Positions 12,063 through 21,079 of a stretch of 64,000 nt of DNA are shown piece by piece (position 1 is the first letter of the stretch; each line of letters begins with the position of its first letter). The DNA lies in NCBI GenBank assembly GCA_016928715.1, contig JAFGKG010000219.1:36319-100318 (forward strand), written 5' to 3'. This DNA is from Chloroflexia bacterium. GTDB lineage: Bacteria > Chloroflexota > Chloroflexia > DTKN01. The notes below the pieces were generated by a model, which saw only the letters and a program-made list of their open reading frames with translations, was not told the DNA's origin and searched no databases. The position numbers were made by a program, and so were the translations under genes.

Positions 12063-12369
12063 TCAACGCCTCCACAGTGTTAAGGCCGGTCCTCACAGAC
12101 CAGGCGAGCTTTTCGATAGGTTGGGGGTACCGTTCTTTAGGGGGATAAAACACCAACGAACCGCCCATCCAGTAGCACTGGACAGGAACCTTGGTTTTGT
12201 GTATAATACCCTTGATCCAGGAAAGCACATCGCTTGGAGAGAATGCCCCAGAGACCTGTTGGTCCAGGTATGTTTTTGCGAGGAAACAGGAACTCAAATC
12301 TTGCCGCCTACCGCTCGGTTTCCGTTCCTGGCAACGTACCAATTTTTGTGCCCCACCCCCGAGGACACA
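12063..12369. other. Gap between rpoB and the glycosidase fusion: rpoBC leader with opposed promoters
   Basis: This 307-bp gap holds a rightward promoter (12179-12207) and, on the minus strand, the long 5' leader of rpoBC (about 330 nt from the start predicted near 12394). The leader contains only short hairpins, such as ACCTG/CAGGT near 12255, and I see no recognisable riboswitch or ribosomal-protein binding site. A 113-codon minus-strand frame runs through it but lacks protein-like features. Confidence 0.5.
12179..12207 (+). promoter_or_regulatory. Sigma70-type promoter for the glycosidase/ligase gene
   Basis: TGGACA (12179-12184), 17-bp spacer, TATAAT (12202-12207). Transcription should start near 12214, giving a leader of about 155 nt before the ATG at 12370, which has GAGG at 12361. 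Confidence 0.75.
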
Positions 12370-15300
12370 ATGCCCCACTTTAAGAAAACTTCAATCGAAC
12401 AGTATACCATAAAAAGAATTATTTGTCAACTCACCGCCTTGACCATTCTAACGAGCCTGCTGGCGACGCTGCTGGCCGCCGTCGTCTGGCTGGATAACAA
12501 CTATAACCGCGGGGTCTCCTGGGGGCCAGAGCTGCCCCGCATCGCCCAAGCCGACGTACATCCCTTGGGCGTCAACCTCTTTTTGGACCGCGAGCCGGCA
12601 GAGAGCAACATCCGCCGCACTCTGAAGCTGACGCAGGACATGGGCGCTCATTGGGTCAAGCAGCTCTTCCCCTGGGACCAAATCGAGCCCACGGCCAAGG
12701 GGGACTTTTGGGACGAGCGCTACGGCCACAGCACCTGGTCCCATTATGATCTCATCGTCCAGCTCTGCCAGGAGCATAACCTGTCCTTGATCGTCCGCCT
12801 GGACCGTCCACCCGAGTGGGCCCGCCAGGAGGCACTGCGCAACCCGACCCTGCAGGCAGCCCTACAGGAAAACCCAGCCCTCGATATCACGGGACCCCCG
12901 GACCACCTCTCCGATTATGGCGATTTTGTCTATGCCGTCGTCTCCCGCTATCGGGGCCAGATCCACTACGTCCAAATCTGGAACGAACCCAATCTGGCCA
13001 ATGAATGGAACTGGGACGCCATCGATCCAGAGCACTTTGTCGAGCTACTGCGCATCGCTTACAGCCGCGCCAAAGAGGCCGATCCGGACGTGCAGGTGAT
13101 CTTTCCCAGCCTGGCCCCCAATGATGGCCGCGATCCCCGTCACATGAGTGACCTGGAGTTTTTAAAACGAGTTTATGAGGCCGGCGGGGGAGGCTATTTT
13201 GACATCATGTCCGCCCAGCTCTATGGCCTGGGCCAACCCCCCACAGAGCACTCCCCCCTAGGTCTGGACCGAACCCAGGGGCGCTTACTGACCCGCACGG
13301 ACGTCTCGCGCATTGTCCTGCTGCGCGAGATCATGGAGCAGCACGGAGATTGGGACAAGGCTATCTGGATCGGCGAACTGGGCTGGAATGCTGTCCCCAA
13401 TGATTGGGCCGGCCAAGCCAGTCCATGGGGCGCCTCCGTCGACGAGCAGACCAAAGGCCGCTACATCACAGCCGCCCTAGACCGTTCCCTGCACGAATGG
13501 CCCTGGGCAGGCGTGCACAACCTCTGGTTCCTGCACTGGGATGGCCCTGCGCCCAAGGCGGATGACCCCACACCCTTTTTTGCCCTGGTGGACCATGATT
13601 ACAATGCATTGCCGGCCTACGCGGCTGTGCAAAAGTGGGCCACCCAGGGCATTCCCCTCGGCGTGGGCTATCACCGTCTCCCGCCCCAATCCGGCCTGGA
13701 CCTGCGCTTTGTGGGGACCCGCCTGGACCTGCTGCTGCCGGCGAACGATGACGCCCAGGGGCTAGAGTTCATTGTGGATGGCGTCCGCCAAGAGCCGCAC
13801 TTTTGGCGCTATGAGGGCACCGAGTCTCGCTACATCGTCGCCCGGGACCTGCCGGATACAACGCATACACTGCGGCTGTCCGCCCCAGCCGGGCTCTCCT
13901 GGTCTTGCTACGTCGTGCGCGAACAGCCCTGGCCCTGGCTTTTCCCCAGCCTGAGCGCCCTCCTGGCCATCGCCCTGCTCATCAGCGTGATCCTCCTACT
14001 GCGACGCCTGCCGGCCAGCCTGGCCGCGCTCTGGACCTGGGCCTGGCGCGCCAGGGCCCGCTTCCACGCCTGCCCGAACGCGCTGCAGAACGGACTGATC
14101 CTCGGCGGTATGGCCCTGAGCCTGCTCCTGTTCTACCTCCTGCGCGGGCAGCCCTCCCTCCTGGCCCTGCCGGCCGCCCTATTGCTGTTAGCCGCCCAGG
14201 TCCTCTTGGCCCTGCTGCGCCTCGACCTGGCCCTGCTGGCCGCGGTTTTCTTTATCCCCCTCTACGCCCAACCCGTCCAGTTCGCCGGACGGCAGTTCGC
14301 CCCCTTTGAGCTGATCATCCTGGCCTGCCTGGCCGCGGCCGGCCTGGAACTGCTGCGCTCGGACCGCCGGCGCGCTTTTCTAGCCCGGCTGAACCTCTCG
14401 CAACTGCTGCCAGCCCTGCTCTTTATGTTAGTCTGCGCCGGTTCCCTGCTCTGGTCGACCGATCGCTCCTTCGTCACCGACGAGGGGATCGGCCTGCTGC
14501 GAATTTCCCTGCGCGAGTTCCGCGTCACCGTGCTGGAACCTTTCCTGCTCTACCCCCTGCTGCTGCTGGCCCTGCCCCGGCTCCGTTCGGCCGGCGCGCC
14601 GGTCGGCAGTCCGGAACGAGAAGCACAACTGCAGCAACAGCATCGGCAGGCGGGACAATTCTGGTGGCCCATCGACGCCCTGGTCTTCAGCGCTGCCTTG
14701 GTCTCGCTGGGGGGGATCGTGCAGGTGCTCAACCCCGCCCTGCACGCCGAGGTCGCCGATGGCGTACGCCGGGCCAGCTCGGTCTATGGGACCTTTTCGC
14801 CCAACAACCTGGCCCTCTTTTTGGGCCGGGTGCTGGCCCTGGCCGCCGCTGGCGGGATCTTTTTGGCACGGGGCCGGCGCAAGCGGCTGTACCTGGCCGC
14901 GCTGCCCCTGCTGGGAACCGCCTTTTTGCTGACCTACTCTCGGAGCGGGCTCATCGCCTTGGCCCTGCTGCTGCTGTTCTACGGCCTCCAGGTCAGCCGA
15001 TTGCTGCTCTGGGCGGAACTGGGACTGGGTGCCGCAGGGTCTCTTTTCCTCTGGCTGACCGGGGGCCTGCAACGTCTACTGGCCACAGATACCCTGGGCA
15101 ACCGCCTGACCATGTGGCGCAGGGCCTGGGTCCTGGTACGCGAGCACCCCTGGCTGGGCCTCGGCCTGGATGCATTTTACCATCACTACCACCGACGTTA
15201 TCCCGAGCTGGGAGCAGAAGCCTACTGGACGCCGCATAATGTTGTACTGGAATTTTGGACGCGCTTGGGCCTGTTGGGGCTCGCCGGGGCGGCCTGGCTC

Positions 15301-15495
15301 TATGGGGCCTTTTTCGCCCGGGCCGGCCGGCTCTACCGGCAACTGCAGGATCCCCAGATGCGCTGCCTGCTGCTGGGGCTCTTGGGAAGCGTGGTCTATG
15401 GACTGGCCCATGGCCTGCTGGACGGCACCTTTTTTGCCCCAGACTGGGCGGCCCTCTTTTGGCTGGCCTACGGCCTGGTGGCCGCACTGCCCTAA
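12370..15495 (+). CDS. Fusion of a clan-A glycoside hydrolase-like domain with an O-antigen ligase/polymerase (Wzy-C) membrane domain
   Basis: A 1041-aa protein. A membrane anchor at about 20-42 (LTALTILTSLLATLLAAVVW) is followed by an extracytoplasmic TIM-barrel hydrolase-like domain. It has two glutamates placed as in clan-A retaining enzymes: WNEPN (Glu206, acid/base) and IGELGWN (Glu336, nucleophile). A beta-rich segment at about 430-510 leads to a C-terminal half of about ten hydrophobic helices. That half carries the Wzy/WaaL signature near the end: RLTMWRRAWVLVREHPWLGL, then a periplasmic loop with THNVVLEF-like PHNVVLEFWTRLG. The ligase half should join or polymerise lipid-linked glycans, and the barrel may trim or transfer the same glycan. 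The start follows GAGG and gives a good anchor with lysines inside. It is convergent with the lipoprotein at 15511. Confidence 0.8.
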   Translation: MPHFKKTSIEQYTIKRIICQLTALTILTSLLATLLAAVVWLDNNYNRGVSWGPELPRIAQADVHPLGVNLFLDREPAESNIRRTLKLTQDMGAHWVKQLFPWDQIEPTAKGDFWDERYGHSTWSHYDLIVQLCQEHNLSLIVRLDRPPEWARQEALRNPTLQAALQENPALDITGPPDHLSDYGDFVYAVVSRYRGQIHYVQIWNEPNLANEWNWDAIDPEHFVELLRIAYSRAKEADPDVQVIFPSLAPNDGRDPRHMSDLEFLKRVYEAGGGGYFDIMSAQLYGLGQPPTEHSPLGLDRTQGRLLTRTDVSRIVLLREIMEQHGDWDKAIWIGELGWNAVPNDWAGQASPWGASVDEQTKGRYITAALDRSLHEWPWAGVHNLWFLHWDGPAPKADDPTPFFALVDHDYNALPAYAAVQKWATQGIPLGVGYHRLPPQSGLDLRFVGTRLDLLLPANDDAQGLEFIVDGVRQEPHFWRYEGTESRYIVARDLPDTTHTLRLSAPAGLSWSCYVVREQPWPWLFPSLSALLAIALLISVILLLRRLPASLAALWTWAWRARARFHACPNALQNGLILGGMALSLLLFYLLRGQPSLLALPAALLLLAAQVLLALLRLDLALLAAVFFIPLYAQPVQFAGRQFAPFELIILACLAAAGLELLRSDRRRAFLARLNLSQLLPALLFMLVCAGSLLWSTDRSFVTDEGIGLLRISLREFRVTVLEPFLLYPLLLLALPRLRSAGAPVGSPEREAQLQQQHRQAGQFWWPIDALVFSAALVSLGGIVQVLNPALHAEVADGVRRASSVYGTFSPNNLALFLGRVLALAAAGGIFLARGRRKRLYLAALPLLGTAFLLTYSRSGLIALALLLLFYGLQVSRLLLWAELGLGAAGSLFLWLTGGLQRLLATDTLGNRLTMWRRAWVLVREHPWLGLGLDAFYHHYHRRYPELGAEAYWTPHNVVLEFWTRLGLLGLAGAAWLYGAFFARAGRLYRQLQDPQMRCLLLGLLGSVVYGLAHGLLDGTFFAPDWAALFWLAYGLVAALP
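12401..12429 (-). promoter_or_regulatory. Sigma70-type promoter for rpoBC
   Basis: Reading leftward: TTGACA (12429-12424), 17-bp spacer, TATACT (12406-12401). This is a near-consensus promoter. It lies inside the first codons of the divergent gene at 12370 and fires toward the opposing promoter at 12179-12207. Confidence 0.8.
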
Positions 15496-15510
15496 CAACG
15501 AGGGCGCTGC

Positions 15511-16221
15511 CTAGAATCCCGGCGGCCGCTCGATCGTCACCGGGGCCTCCCAGTTGGAGAACTGGAGCAGCCAAATCGTGGGGTAACCATCCTCCTGCGG
15601 CGGGGGCTCCTCAAAGCGCAGTTGGTAGATGCGCCAGTCCGCCTGCCCCACCCAGGCCTCTACCTCAACCTGTTCCGAGGTGATGAGCCAGGCCGTCAGG
15701 GGCGCCAGCAGCTGGCCGGGGGCCTGACCACGCAGATGATAGCAGCGCACCCCCTGGATCTTTTCGTCGCCTAGTTGCTCGGACCACTGCACCTGGGTAA
15801 TCGCCGTCTCGACGCCAATCTCCCGATCAAAGAGCACCGTGGGATCAAAGCCCCAGCCTGCCGGCATGCGTTGCCACTCCCCACTGATGGGCTTGGTCAG
15901 GAACTGCTCCGACCCGATCCCGATAAAGCGCAGATCGATAACGGCCAGACCACCGGCACCAACCTTGAGATCGGCCTGCACCCGATCTGGGCGGACCATA
16001 TCCCCCTCGGCGGAGCGCAGGGACAGCGAGGACTCGGTATCGATGTAGGCCGGGCCGCCCTCCACACCAATGTTGAAATGGAGGCTTTCCAGCTCGGCCA
16101 TGGCCTGGCCGGCCCGCTGGGCGATCTCTTCCATAGAGAACGCTGGGGCGCCACAGGCGAACAAGAGCAGGGCCAGCAGCAGGCTCTGCAGCCATAGAGG
16201 TCCTCGCCACCTTGGAGACAT
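15511..16221 (-). CDS. LppX/LprAFG-type lipoprotein
   Basis: A 236-aa secreted lipoprotein. The signal peptide LWLQSLLLALLLFACG has the lipobox LFAC. The mature part resembles the LppX/LprF/LprG family (LolA-like half-barrel that carries lipids): AMAELESLHFNI at the front, then alternating strands and GVRCYHLRGQAPG. The start follows ACAGGAGGAACG. It is the last gene of the leftward group M23 peptidase, CpXC protein, lipoprotein, with 33 bp to the gene before it. A role in carrying or sensing lipids at the cell surface is likely from the family; the ligand is unknown. Confidence 0.7.
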   Translation of the reverse strand: MSPRWRGPLWLQSLLLALLLFACGAPAFSMEEIAQRAGQAMAELESLHFNIGVEGGPAYIDTESSLSLRSAEGDMVRPDRVQADLKVGAGGLAVIDLRFIGIGSEQFLTKPISGEWQRMPAGWGFDPTVLFDREIGVETAITQVQWSEQLGDEKIQGVRCYHLRGQAPGQLLAPLTAWLITSEQVEVEAWVGQADWRIYQLRFEEPPPQEDGYPTIWLLQFSNWEAPVTIERPPGF

Positions 16222-16254
16222 CGTTCCTCCTGTAGGCCTGTTCCGGAAACAGCT

Positions 16255-17307
16255 CTAGAGGTTCTCAATCTCTTCCAAAATTGCCCGCAGTCCGCCGGCT
16301 GACTCCGCCTGACCGGCCGCATCCATCTCTTGAGCACGCTCGTGCAGATAGTCCAGGGCTTCCTCGTTGAGCAGGATGGGGTACTGGCTCAAGAGTTCGC
16401 CTATTTCGGCGGATGACATCTCGGGCGACAAGGTCAACAGATGCTGCTGGATCTCTTGCAGCAATTTCTCAGCCTCTTCCAGGGGCAGGCCACTGATTTT
16501 CTCCAAAAAGGCCGCCTGCAGGCCCACCCGACGACAGCGCTGCAGCAGTTGGCGGTGCTCCTGCAGCATGTCGACCGTCTCCTCATCCTGGCGATCCTGA
16601 GCATAGTCAATCATCCGGGCCAGCTCGCTGTCAGAGGGCGGGGCCAACAACTCGGGATGTGACTCCAGCATCTCTTTGGATTCCCCCCAAGTATCCAGTT
16701 GGGCAAAGGTGAGCAGGTCCTGCTGCAATTGGGATGTCGCGATGCCGGCAATCTCCAAGGCTTCGCGCAGCTCGGGCCGCTCGTCCAGAAAGGCGCTCAT
16801 GCCTTCAATGGTCTCGACCTCCGCAGCCTTGAGTTCCCGCAGGGCCGTCTGCACGTGAGGCGGAAATCGACGCATCGACTGCTCCCACATCTCATCCAGA
16901 GCCGCCTCTACCGCTTGATTTCCCCCGGTCAGGTAGGCCGGCAAGAGGGGCAACGGGACAAAGACCGGCTGCTCCAGGTGGGAAACATCCGCTGCATCGG
17001 GCAGCGCCTGCTGCAGCCGTTCCAACAATTGTACAAAATCCTGGCTGTCCCGATCCCGGGTGGTTCCTTGGGAGGGGGCAAAGATCAGTTGTTCCTGGCT
17101 CGCGTCGTGGTAGAGTAGGGGTGCATCGAGCCAGCCAATGGTCTCTTGGCAGTGGGGGCACTGCACCTGGCGCAGCGTACCTGCCTGGACCTGTGCCGCC
17201 AGTTCGGGTCGCTCGACTGCGTCGACCAGGAGCCAGAGGGTGTAGCCAAAGTTTTGCTCGCAGTGGGGGCAAGTCAGCCAGATCTCTTCATAGTGGGAAA
17301 TATTCAC
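16255..17307 (-). CDS. CpXC domain protein
   Basis: A 350-aa soluble protein. The N-terminus shows two CPHC knuckles (LTCPHCEQNF and VQCPHCQETIGW), about 35 residues apart, the zinc-ribbon-like pair that defines the CpXC domain. The rest is acidic and helical (EEAEKLLQEIQQHLL, DYLHERAQEMDAAG) and looks like an all-helical scaffold without a known catalytic motif. The start follows AAGGAGATAGCTGTGAAT. Function is unknown for the family. Confidence 0.7.
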   Translation of the reverse strand: MNISHYEEIWLTCPHCEQNFGYTLWLLVDAVERPELAAQVQAGTLRQVQCPHCQETIGWLDAPLLYHDASQEQLIFAPSQGTTRDRDSQDFVQLLERLQQALPDAADVSHLEQPVFVPLPLLPAYLTGGNQAVEAALDEMWEQSMRRFPPHVQTALRELKAAEVETIEGMSAFLDERPELREALEIAGIATSQLQQDLLTFAQLDTWGESKEMLESHPELLAPPSDSELARMIDYAQDRQDEETVDMLQEHRQLLQRCRRVGLQAAFLEKISGLPLEEAEKLLQEIQQHLLTLSPEMSSAEIGELLSQYPILLNEEALDYLHERAQEMDAAGQAESAGGLRAILEEIENL

Positions 17308-17382
17308 AGCTATCTCCTTTTTAGCAGTCAGGCCTATCCGTCCAGAGCCGCAACCCAGAAAATAGCCTTCACCAACAAATTA

Positions 17383-17401
17383 GCCGCCAGCGAGTGGCGG
17401 C
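17383..17401 (-). terminator. Possible intrinsic terminator after the M23 peptidase gene
   Basis: Minus-strand hairpin GCCGCCA, five-base loop, TGGCGGC, followed by TAATTTGTTGG. It lies 28 bp past the peptidase stop, so the two downstream genes may be partly uncoupled from it. Confidence 0.45.
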
Positions 17402-17428
17402 CAGCAGAAACAAGCTTTGGCCAGAGGA

Positions 17429-18757
17429 TCACTGCAAATAGCTCAACGGGTCGACGTAATTGCCCTCGTAACGTATCTCAAAGTGAACATGAGAACCTGT
17501 ACAATAGCCAGTGCAACCCATAAAGCCGATCAACTGGCCCCTTTCGACCCATTGCCCGGTACCCACCTCGGGGAACTGGCACATATGGCCATAGCGAGTC
17601 ACCCAGCCCTCGCCGTGGTCGATCTCGACCATATAGCCCATATTGCCGCGCCATCCGGCATAGGACACGGTACCGGCGGCGGAGGAGTAGAGCGCCGTGC
17701 TCCAGGGGGCGGCGATATCCAGGCCGGTGTGCCAACGGGTGCCGGTCCAGCCAAAGTGGTCGGTGATGCGGCCCCAGGCCGGCCAGGAGAAGCGTTCTCC
17801 ACCAGGCAGAGCGGCATAGGGTGGAGTGTTCGAGGAGGAGATATACGAAGGGGTTCCTTTATGGGTAACGGCCGGCTGAGGGATCGGCTTGGCCGCACCG
17901 GGTACAAAGATCTCCTGCTCTACCTGCAACGTATAGGGTTCGCGCAGGTCGTTGGGCTTGTAGGCGATCATGTTCCCTTTGCGCACCCCATAGTCCTCAG
18001 CTATGCTGTCCAAAGTCTCCTCTTCTTCGACCTTGTGCAACAACCCATCCACCGGTGGAACCAATAGTTCCTGATCAATGGACAGCACTTCGGCGCTTTC
18101 CAGATCGTTGAACCAATAGAGCGTCTCGACACTCAGGTCAAAGCGGGCGGCAATAGACCCCAGCGTGTCCCCTTCCTGCACCACGTAGGTAATGACCTCC
18201 CCGTGCAGGGGGATTTCCGAGTTCAAATCCTGCTCCTGTTCAACCGGCATCGGCGGTGGGAGCACCTGGCGGGGCTGCGAGATGATCACGGGCATAGGCG
18301 GGATGCTGTCATAGGCGTTCGCGGTAGCAGCAATCTCGTCGGGAACCCGCAGAATATGCCAGGAGGGATCCTTGCCGCTGGTGTTCGCCGTGATGGGTTG
18401 CGCCAGCGCTCCCCGAAAGCCGCTAAAGAACAGCATCAGGCCCAACACAAGCAACAGGACCAGGTGCGCGGGAAGGCGTTGCAAGGAAAGAAAAGAATTC
18501 CCCGACCGGGTAGGCCGGCGCTTTCGCGCCAAAAGGCCGGGGGCGGAAAAGCGCTCCCCTCTCTGTCGGAGACGGGATAGCCAAACCATCCCTCCACGCA
18601 GCCAGGGAGGCTTTTGCGAGACGGTAGAAATACCGCTGACTTGTTCTAGAGCTGAACGGGCTTCAGCTACCGCTTCCCCCAGGCAAATCCGCCGGGAGAG
18701 AGCGGCAGCAGACCGCTTTTTTTCCAGACCGCGCGAGCGCGGCGAGCGCTTCATCAT
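17429..18757 (-). CDS. LysM-LysM-M23 (LytM) cell-wall peptidase
   Basis: A 442-aa membrane-anchored murein hydrolase. A basic cytoplasmic stretch is followed by one membrane helix (LVLLLVLGLMLFFSGF). Two LysM repeats come next (VVQEGDTLGSIAARF and VEEEETLDSIAEDYG), which bind glycan. The C-terminal M23 zinc peptidase shows HTGLDIAAP and HVHFEIR with the metal ligands in place, so an active endopeptidase is expected rather than a degenerate activator. The second in-frame ATG is chosen as start because it sits 7 bases after AAGGAG; an ATG ten codons upstream would have no such site. It is head-to-head with the HD hydrolase operon. Confidence 0.88.
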   Translation of the reverse strand: MMKRSPRSRGLEKKRSAAALSRRICLGEAVAEARSALEQVSGISTVSQKPPWLRGGMVWLSRLRQRGERFSAPGLLARKRRPTRSGNSFLSLQRLPAHLVLLLVLGLMLFFSGFRGALAQPITANTSGKDPSWHILRVPDEIAATANAYDSIPPMPVIISQPRQVLPPPMPVEQEQDLNSEIPLHGEVITYVVQEGDTLGSIAARFDLSVETLYWFNDLESAEVLSIDQELLVPPVDGLLHKVEEEETLDSIAEDYGVRKGNMIAYKPNDLREPYTLQVEQEIFVPGAAKPIPQPAVTHKGTPSYISSSNTPPYAALPGGERFSWPAWGRITDHFGWTGTRWHTGLDIAAPWSTALYSSAAGTVSYAGWRGNMGYMVEIDHGEGWVTRYGHMCQFPEVGTGQWVERGQLIGFMGCTGYCTGSHVHFEIRYEGNYVDPLSYLQ

Positions 18758-18792
18758 CCATAGGCTCCTTATACAGGATACCCTCAAATCCT

Positions 18793-18821
18793 AGGTTACT
18801 ACAACAATACGGATTTGTCAA
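18793..18821 (-). promoter_or_regulatory. Probable promoter of the M23 peptidase gene
   Basis: Reading leftward: TTGACA (18821-18816), 17-bp spacer, TAACCT (18798-18793). The -35 is perfect and the -10 is weak (T and A of TA plus final T kept), so moderate confidence. Confidence 0.5.
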
Positions 18822-18895
18822 GTGCTTCTCAGAACAAGGGTTTCAAAGTAGGGCGTGGAAACGCAACATTTACAGCAATTCTGTCCTAAAACCGC

Positions 18896-18924
18896 TTGAC
18901 CGCGCTGCTTGTTTGGGATACAAT
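18896..18924 (+). promoter_or_regulatory. Promoter of the HD hydrolase-pyk operon
   Basis: TTGACC (18896-18901), 17-bp spacer, TACAAT (18919-18924). The gene starts at 19007, about 75 nt beyond the expected transcription start. Confidence 0.75.
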
Positions 18925-19006
18925 AGCAGCAGACTGATGGATCCCCTGCCAGTTCACGCCCGGCGGGAAACCTTTCCTGTAAAAATTCCAGATCAAGGAG
19001 GCGACG

Positions 19007-19576
19007 ATGCCAGTCAATCGTGAAAAGGCCTGGGCCTTGCTGACCGAGTTTACCGAGAGCCCAAACTTGCTCAAGCACGCCCTAGCGGTGGAAGCATCCA
19101 TGCGAGCCTATGCCCGACATTTTGGCGAGGATGAGGAGACATGGGGAGTGGTGGGACTGATCCACGACTTTGACTATGAACAACACCCCACGCTGGAAGA
19201 GCACGTCTTTGCCGGCATGGAGATTTTGCGAGAGCGGGGCTGGCCAGAGGATGTGATCCGGGCGATGGCCGGTCACAGCAACCACAGCGGTGTGCCTCGG
19301 GACACCTTGATGGCAAAAACGCTATATGCAGTGGACGAACTCACCGGGTTGATTGTTGCCGTGGCACTGGTCCGGCCCAGCAAGAGCATCCTGGATGTCA
19401 AACCCAAGTCGATCAAGAAAAAATGGAAGGATAATGCCTTTGCCCGCGGGGTCAATCGAGAGGAAATCGAGGAGGGCGCCGCGGCCATTGGTGTGCCCCT
19501 GAACGAGCATATTGCCCTGGTCCTGGAAGCGATGAAGGGCATCGCTGATGAGCTGGGGCTGTGTGGCCAAGCCTAG
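19007..19576 (+). CDS. HD-domain metal-dependent phosphohydrolase
   Basis: A 189-aa HD superfamily protein. Metal ligands are seen as LLKHALAVE (His), LIHDFDYE (His-Asp) and GHSNHSG, with a final Asp in AVDELTGL. This order and size match the small HDIG-type family found widely in bacteria. The substrate (a nucleotide or a phosphorylated small molecule) cannot be told from sequence. A strong AAGGAGG lies before the start. It is the first gene of a four-gene rightward run and ends 11 bp before pyruvate kinase, so a link to nucleotide or phosphate-ester balance is possible. Confidence 0.8.
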   Translation: MPVNREKAWALLTEFTESPNLLKHALAVEASMRAYARHFGEDEETWGVVGLIHDFDYEQHPTLEEHVFAGMEILRERGWPEDVIRAMAGHSNHSGVPRDTLMAKTLYAVDELTGLIVAVALVRPSKSILDVKPKSIKKKWKDNAFARGVNREEIEEGAAAIGVPLNEHIALVLEAMKGIADELGLCGQA

Positions 19577-19587
19577 GAGAATGGGGA

Positions 19588-21036
19588 ATGCGTCGAGCCA
19601 AGATTGTCGCTACATTGGGGCCGTCCAGCAATTCTGAGGAGATGATCCGGGATTTGATCGAGGCCGGGGCTAATACCTTCCGCCTCAACTTTTCTCACGG
19701 CAGTCACGAGGATCATCGGATTCGCCTGGAAACGATCCGACGCGTTTCGCGTGAATTGGAACGACCCGTGGCCATCCTGCAGGATCTGTCCGGCCCCAAG
19801 ATCCGGACGGGCCGCCTGCGCGGCCGAGAGCCAATTGAACTGCAGGAGGGCGCCTCCGTCCTTCTGAGCAATCGCGCCGTGGAGGGAACGGAGGATATCC
19901 TCCCCATTAGCTACCCACACCTGGTCGACGACGTCGAGCCGGGACATCGTATTTTGATCGATGACGGCAATATCGAGCTAGAGGCCATCGAGGCCGAGGG
20001 ATCGGATCTGCGCTGTCGCGTGCTGCACGGCGGGCTGGTCAAGGAGCGCAAGGGGGTCAATTTTCCCGGCGTGCCCCTGCGGGTCTATGCCCCGACAGAG
20101 AAGGACCGCCGCGATCTGGCCTTCGGGCTTGCTCTGGATGTGGATTACGTGGCCCTATCCTTTGTCCGGCGCGCCGAGGACATCCTGGCGACCAAACGGC
20201 TGATGGCCCAGGAGGGCAAAGAGGTCCCCCTGATCGCTAAAATTGAGAAACCCGAAGCCCTGGAGGATCTGCCGGCCATCCTGGAGGCCAGCGAGGGCGT
20301 CATGGTGGCCCGGGGCGATTTGGGCGTAGAGATGCCCCCTGAGCGGGTCCCCATCTTGCAGAAACAGATCGTAGAGCAGGCCAACCAATGCGACTGTCTC
20401 TGTATCATTGCCACCCAAATGCTCGAATCGATGATGCACCACCCCCGCCCGACCCGGGCTGAGGCCTCTGACGTGGCCAATGCCATTATCGATGGGGCCG
20501 ATGCGGTAATGCTCTCCGGGGAAACGGCGGTGGGGGAATTCCCCGTGGAGACCGTGCGCATGATGGGGCGCATTGTGCAAGAGGCCGAGAGCAGTGGTCG
20601 CCCCCAAATGACAGCCGGCCTGCCGCGCCGTACGCCCCCCACCTATGCCCACGCCATCGCTCACGCCGCGCGGGAAATCGCCCACGACCTGGAGATCAAG
20701 GCAATTGTGGCCTTTACCCGTTCCGGATTCAGCGCTCGCCTGATTTCCAAAGAGCGTCCAAGAGTTCCCATCCTGGCCATTACGCCCAGCGATATCGTCT
20801 GGCGACAGTTGGGATTGGTCTGGGGCGTGACTCCCATCTGCTGTCCTTTTGTCCAAGGCACCGATGGAATGATCCACGTGGTCGAGGCCGAACTCGTCGC
20901 GCGGGGCCTGGTCCAACCGGGCGACCTGATTGTCATTATGGGCGGGATGCCCATGACCACCCGCGGCAGGACAAACTTTATCAAGGTCCAGGTGGTCGAG
21001 AGCACGGGCAAAATCCGCATGATTCGCCCTGACTAG
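19588..21036 (+). CDS. pyk: Pyruvate kinase
   Basis: A 482-aa glycolytic enzyme converting phosphoenolpyruvate and ADP to pyruvate and ATP. Seen: RRAKIVATLGPSS at the N-terminus, NFSHG, the catalytic KIEKPEAL, MVARGDLGVEM and the loop IIATQMLESM followed by PTRAEASDVANAI. The length is that of the standard enzyme without an extra phosphotransferase-like C-terminal domain. The ATG at 19588 is used because the family starts at RRAKIV. Another ATG seven bases upstream is out of frame. The gene follows the HD hydrolase by 11 bp. Confidence 0.96.
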   Translation: MRRAKIVATLGPSSNSEEMIRDLIEAGANTFRLNFSHGSHEDHRIRLETIRRVSRELERPVAILQDLSGPKIRTGRLRGREPIELQEGASVLLSNRAVEGTEDILPISYPHLVDDVEPGHRILIDDGNIELEAIEAEGSDLRCRVLHGGLVKERKGVNFPGVPLRVYAPTEKDRRDLAFGLALDVDYVALSFVRRAEDILATKRLMAQEGKEVPLIAKIEKPEALEDLPAILEASEGVMVARGDLGVEMPPERVPILQKQIVEQANQCDCLCIIATQMLESMMHHPRPTRAEASDVANAIIDGADAVMLSGETAVGEFPVETVRMMGRIVQEAESSGRPQMTAGLPRRTPPTYAHAIAHAAREIAHDLEIKAIVAFTRSGFSARLISKERPRVPILAITPSDIVWRQLGLVWGVTPICCPFVQGTDGMIHVVEAELVARGLVQPGDLIVIMGGMPMTTRGRTNFIKVQVVESTGKIRMIRPD

Positions 21037-21079
21037 CCCTCGATTGAGGCGCTTGGGGCAATTTTTTCCGGAGGGAACC

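Noticed and set aside
11821..12369. Extending the glycosidase/ligase protein upstream into rpoB
   Set aside because: The frame is open but runs antisense through the rpoB 5' end; a good signal anchor and ribosome site lie at 12370.
12037..12378. A 113-codon minus-strand frame in the rpoB leader
   Set aside because: Starts close to the predicted transcription start, has no ribosome site and no protein-like pattern, and overlaps the rpoB start out of frame.
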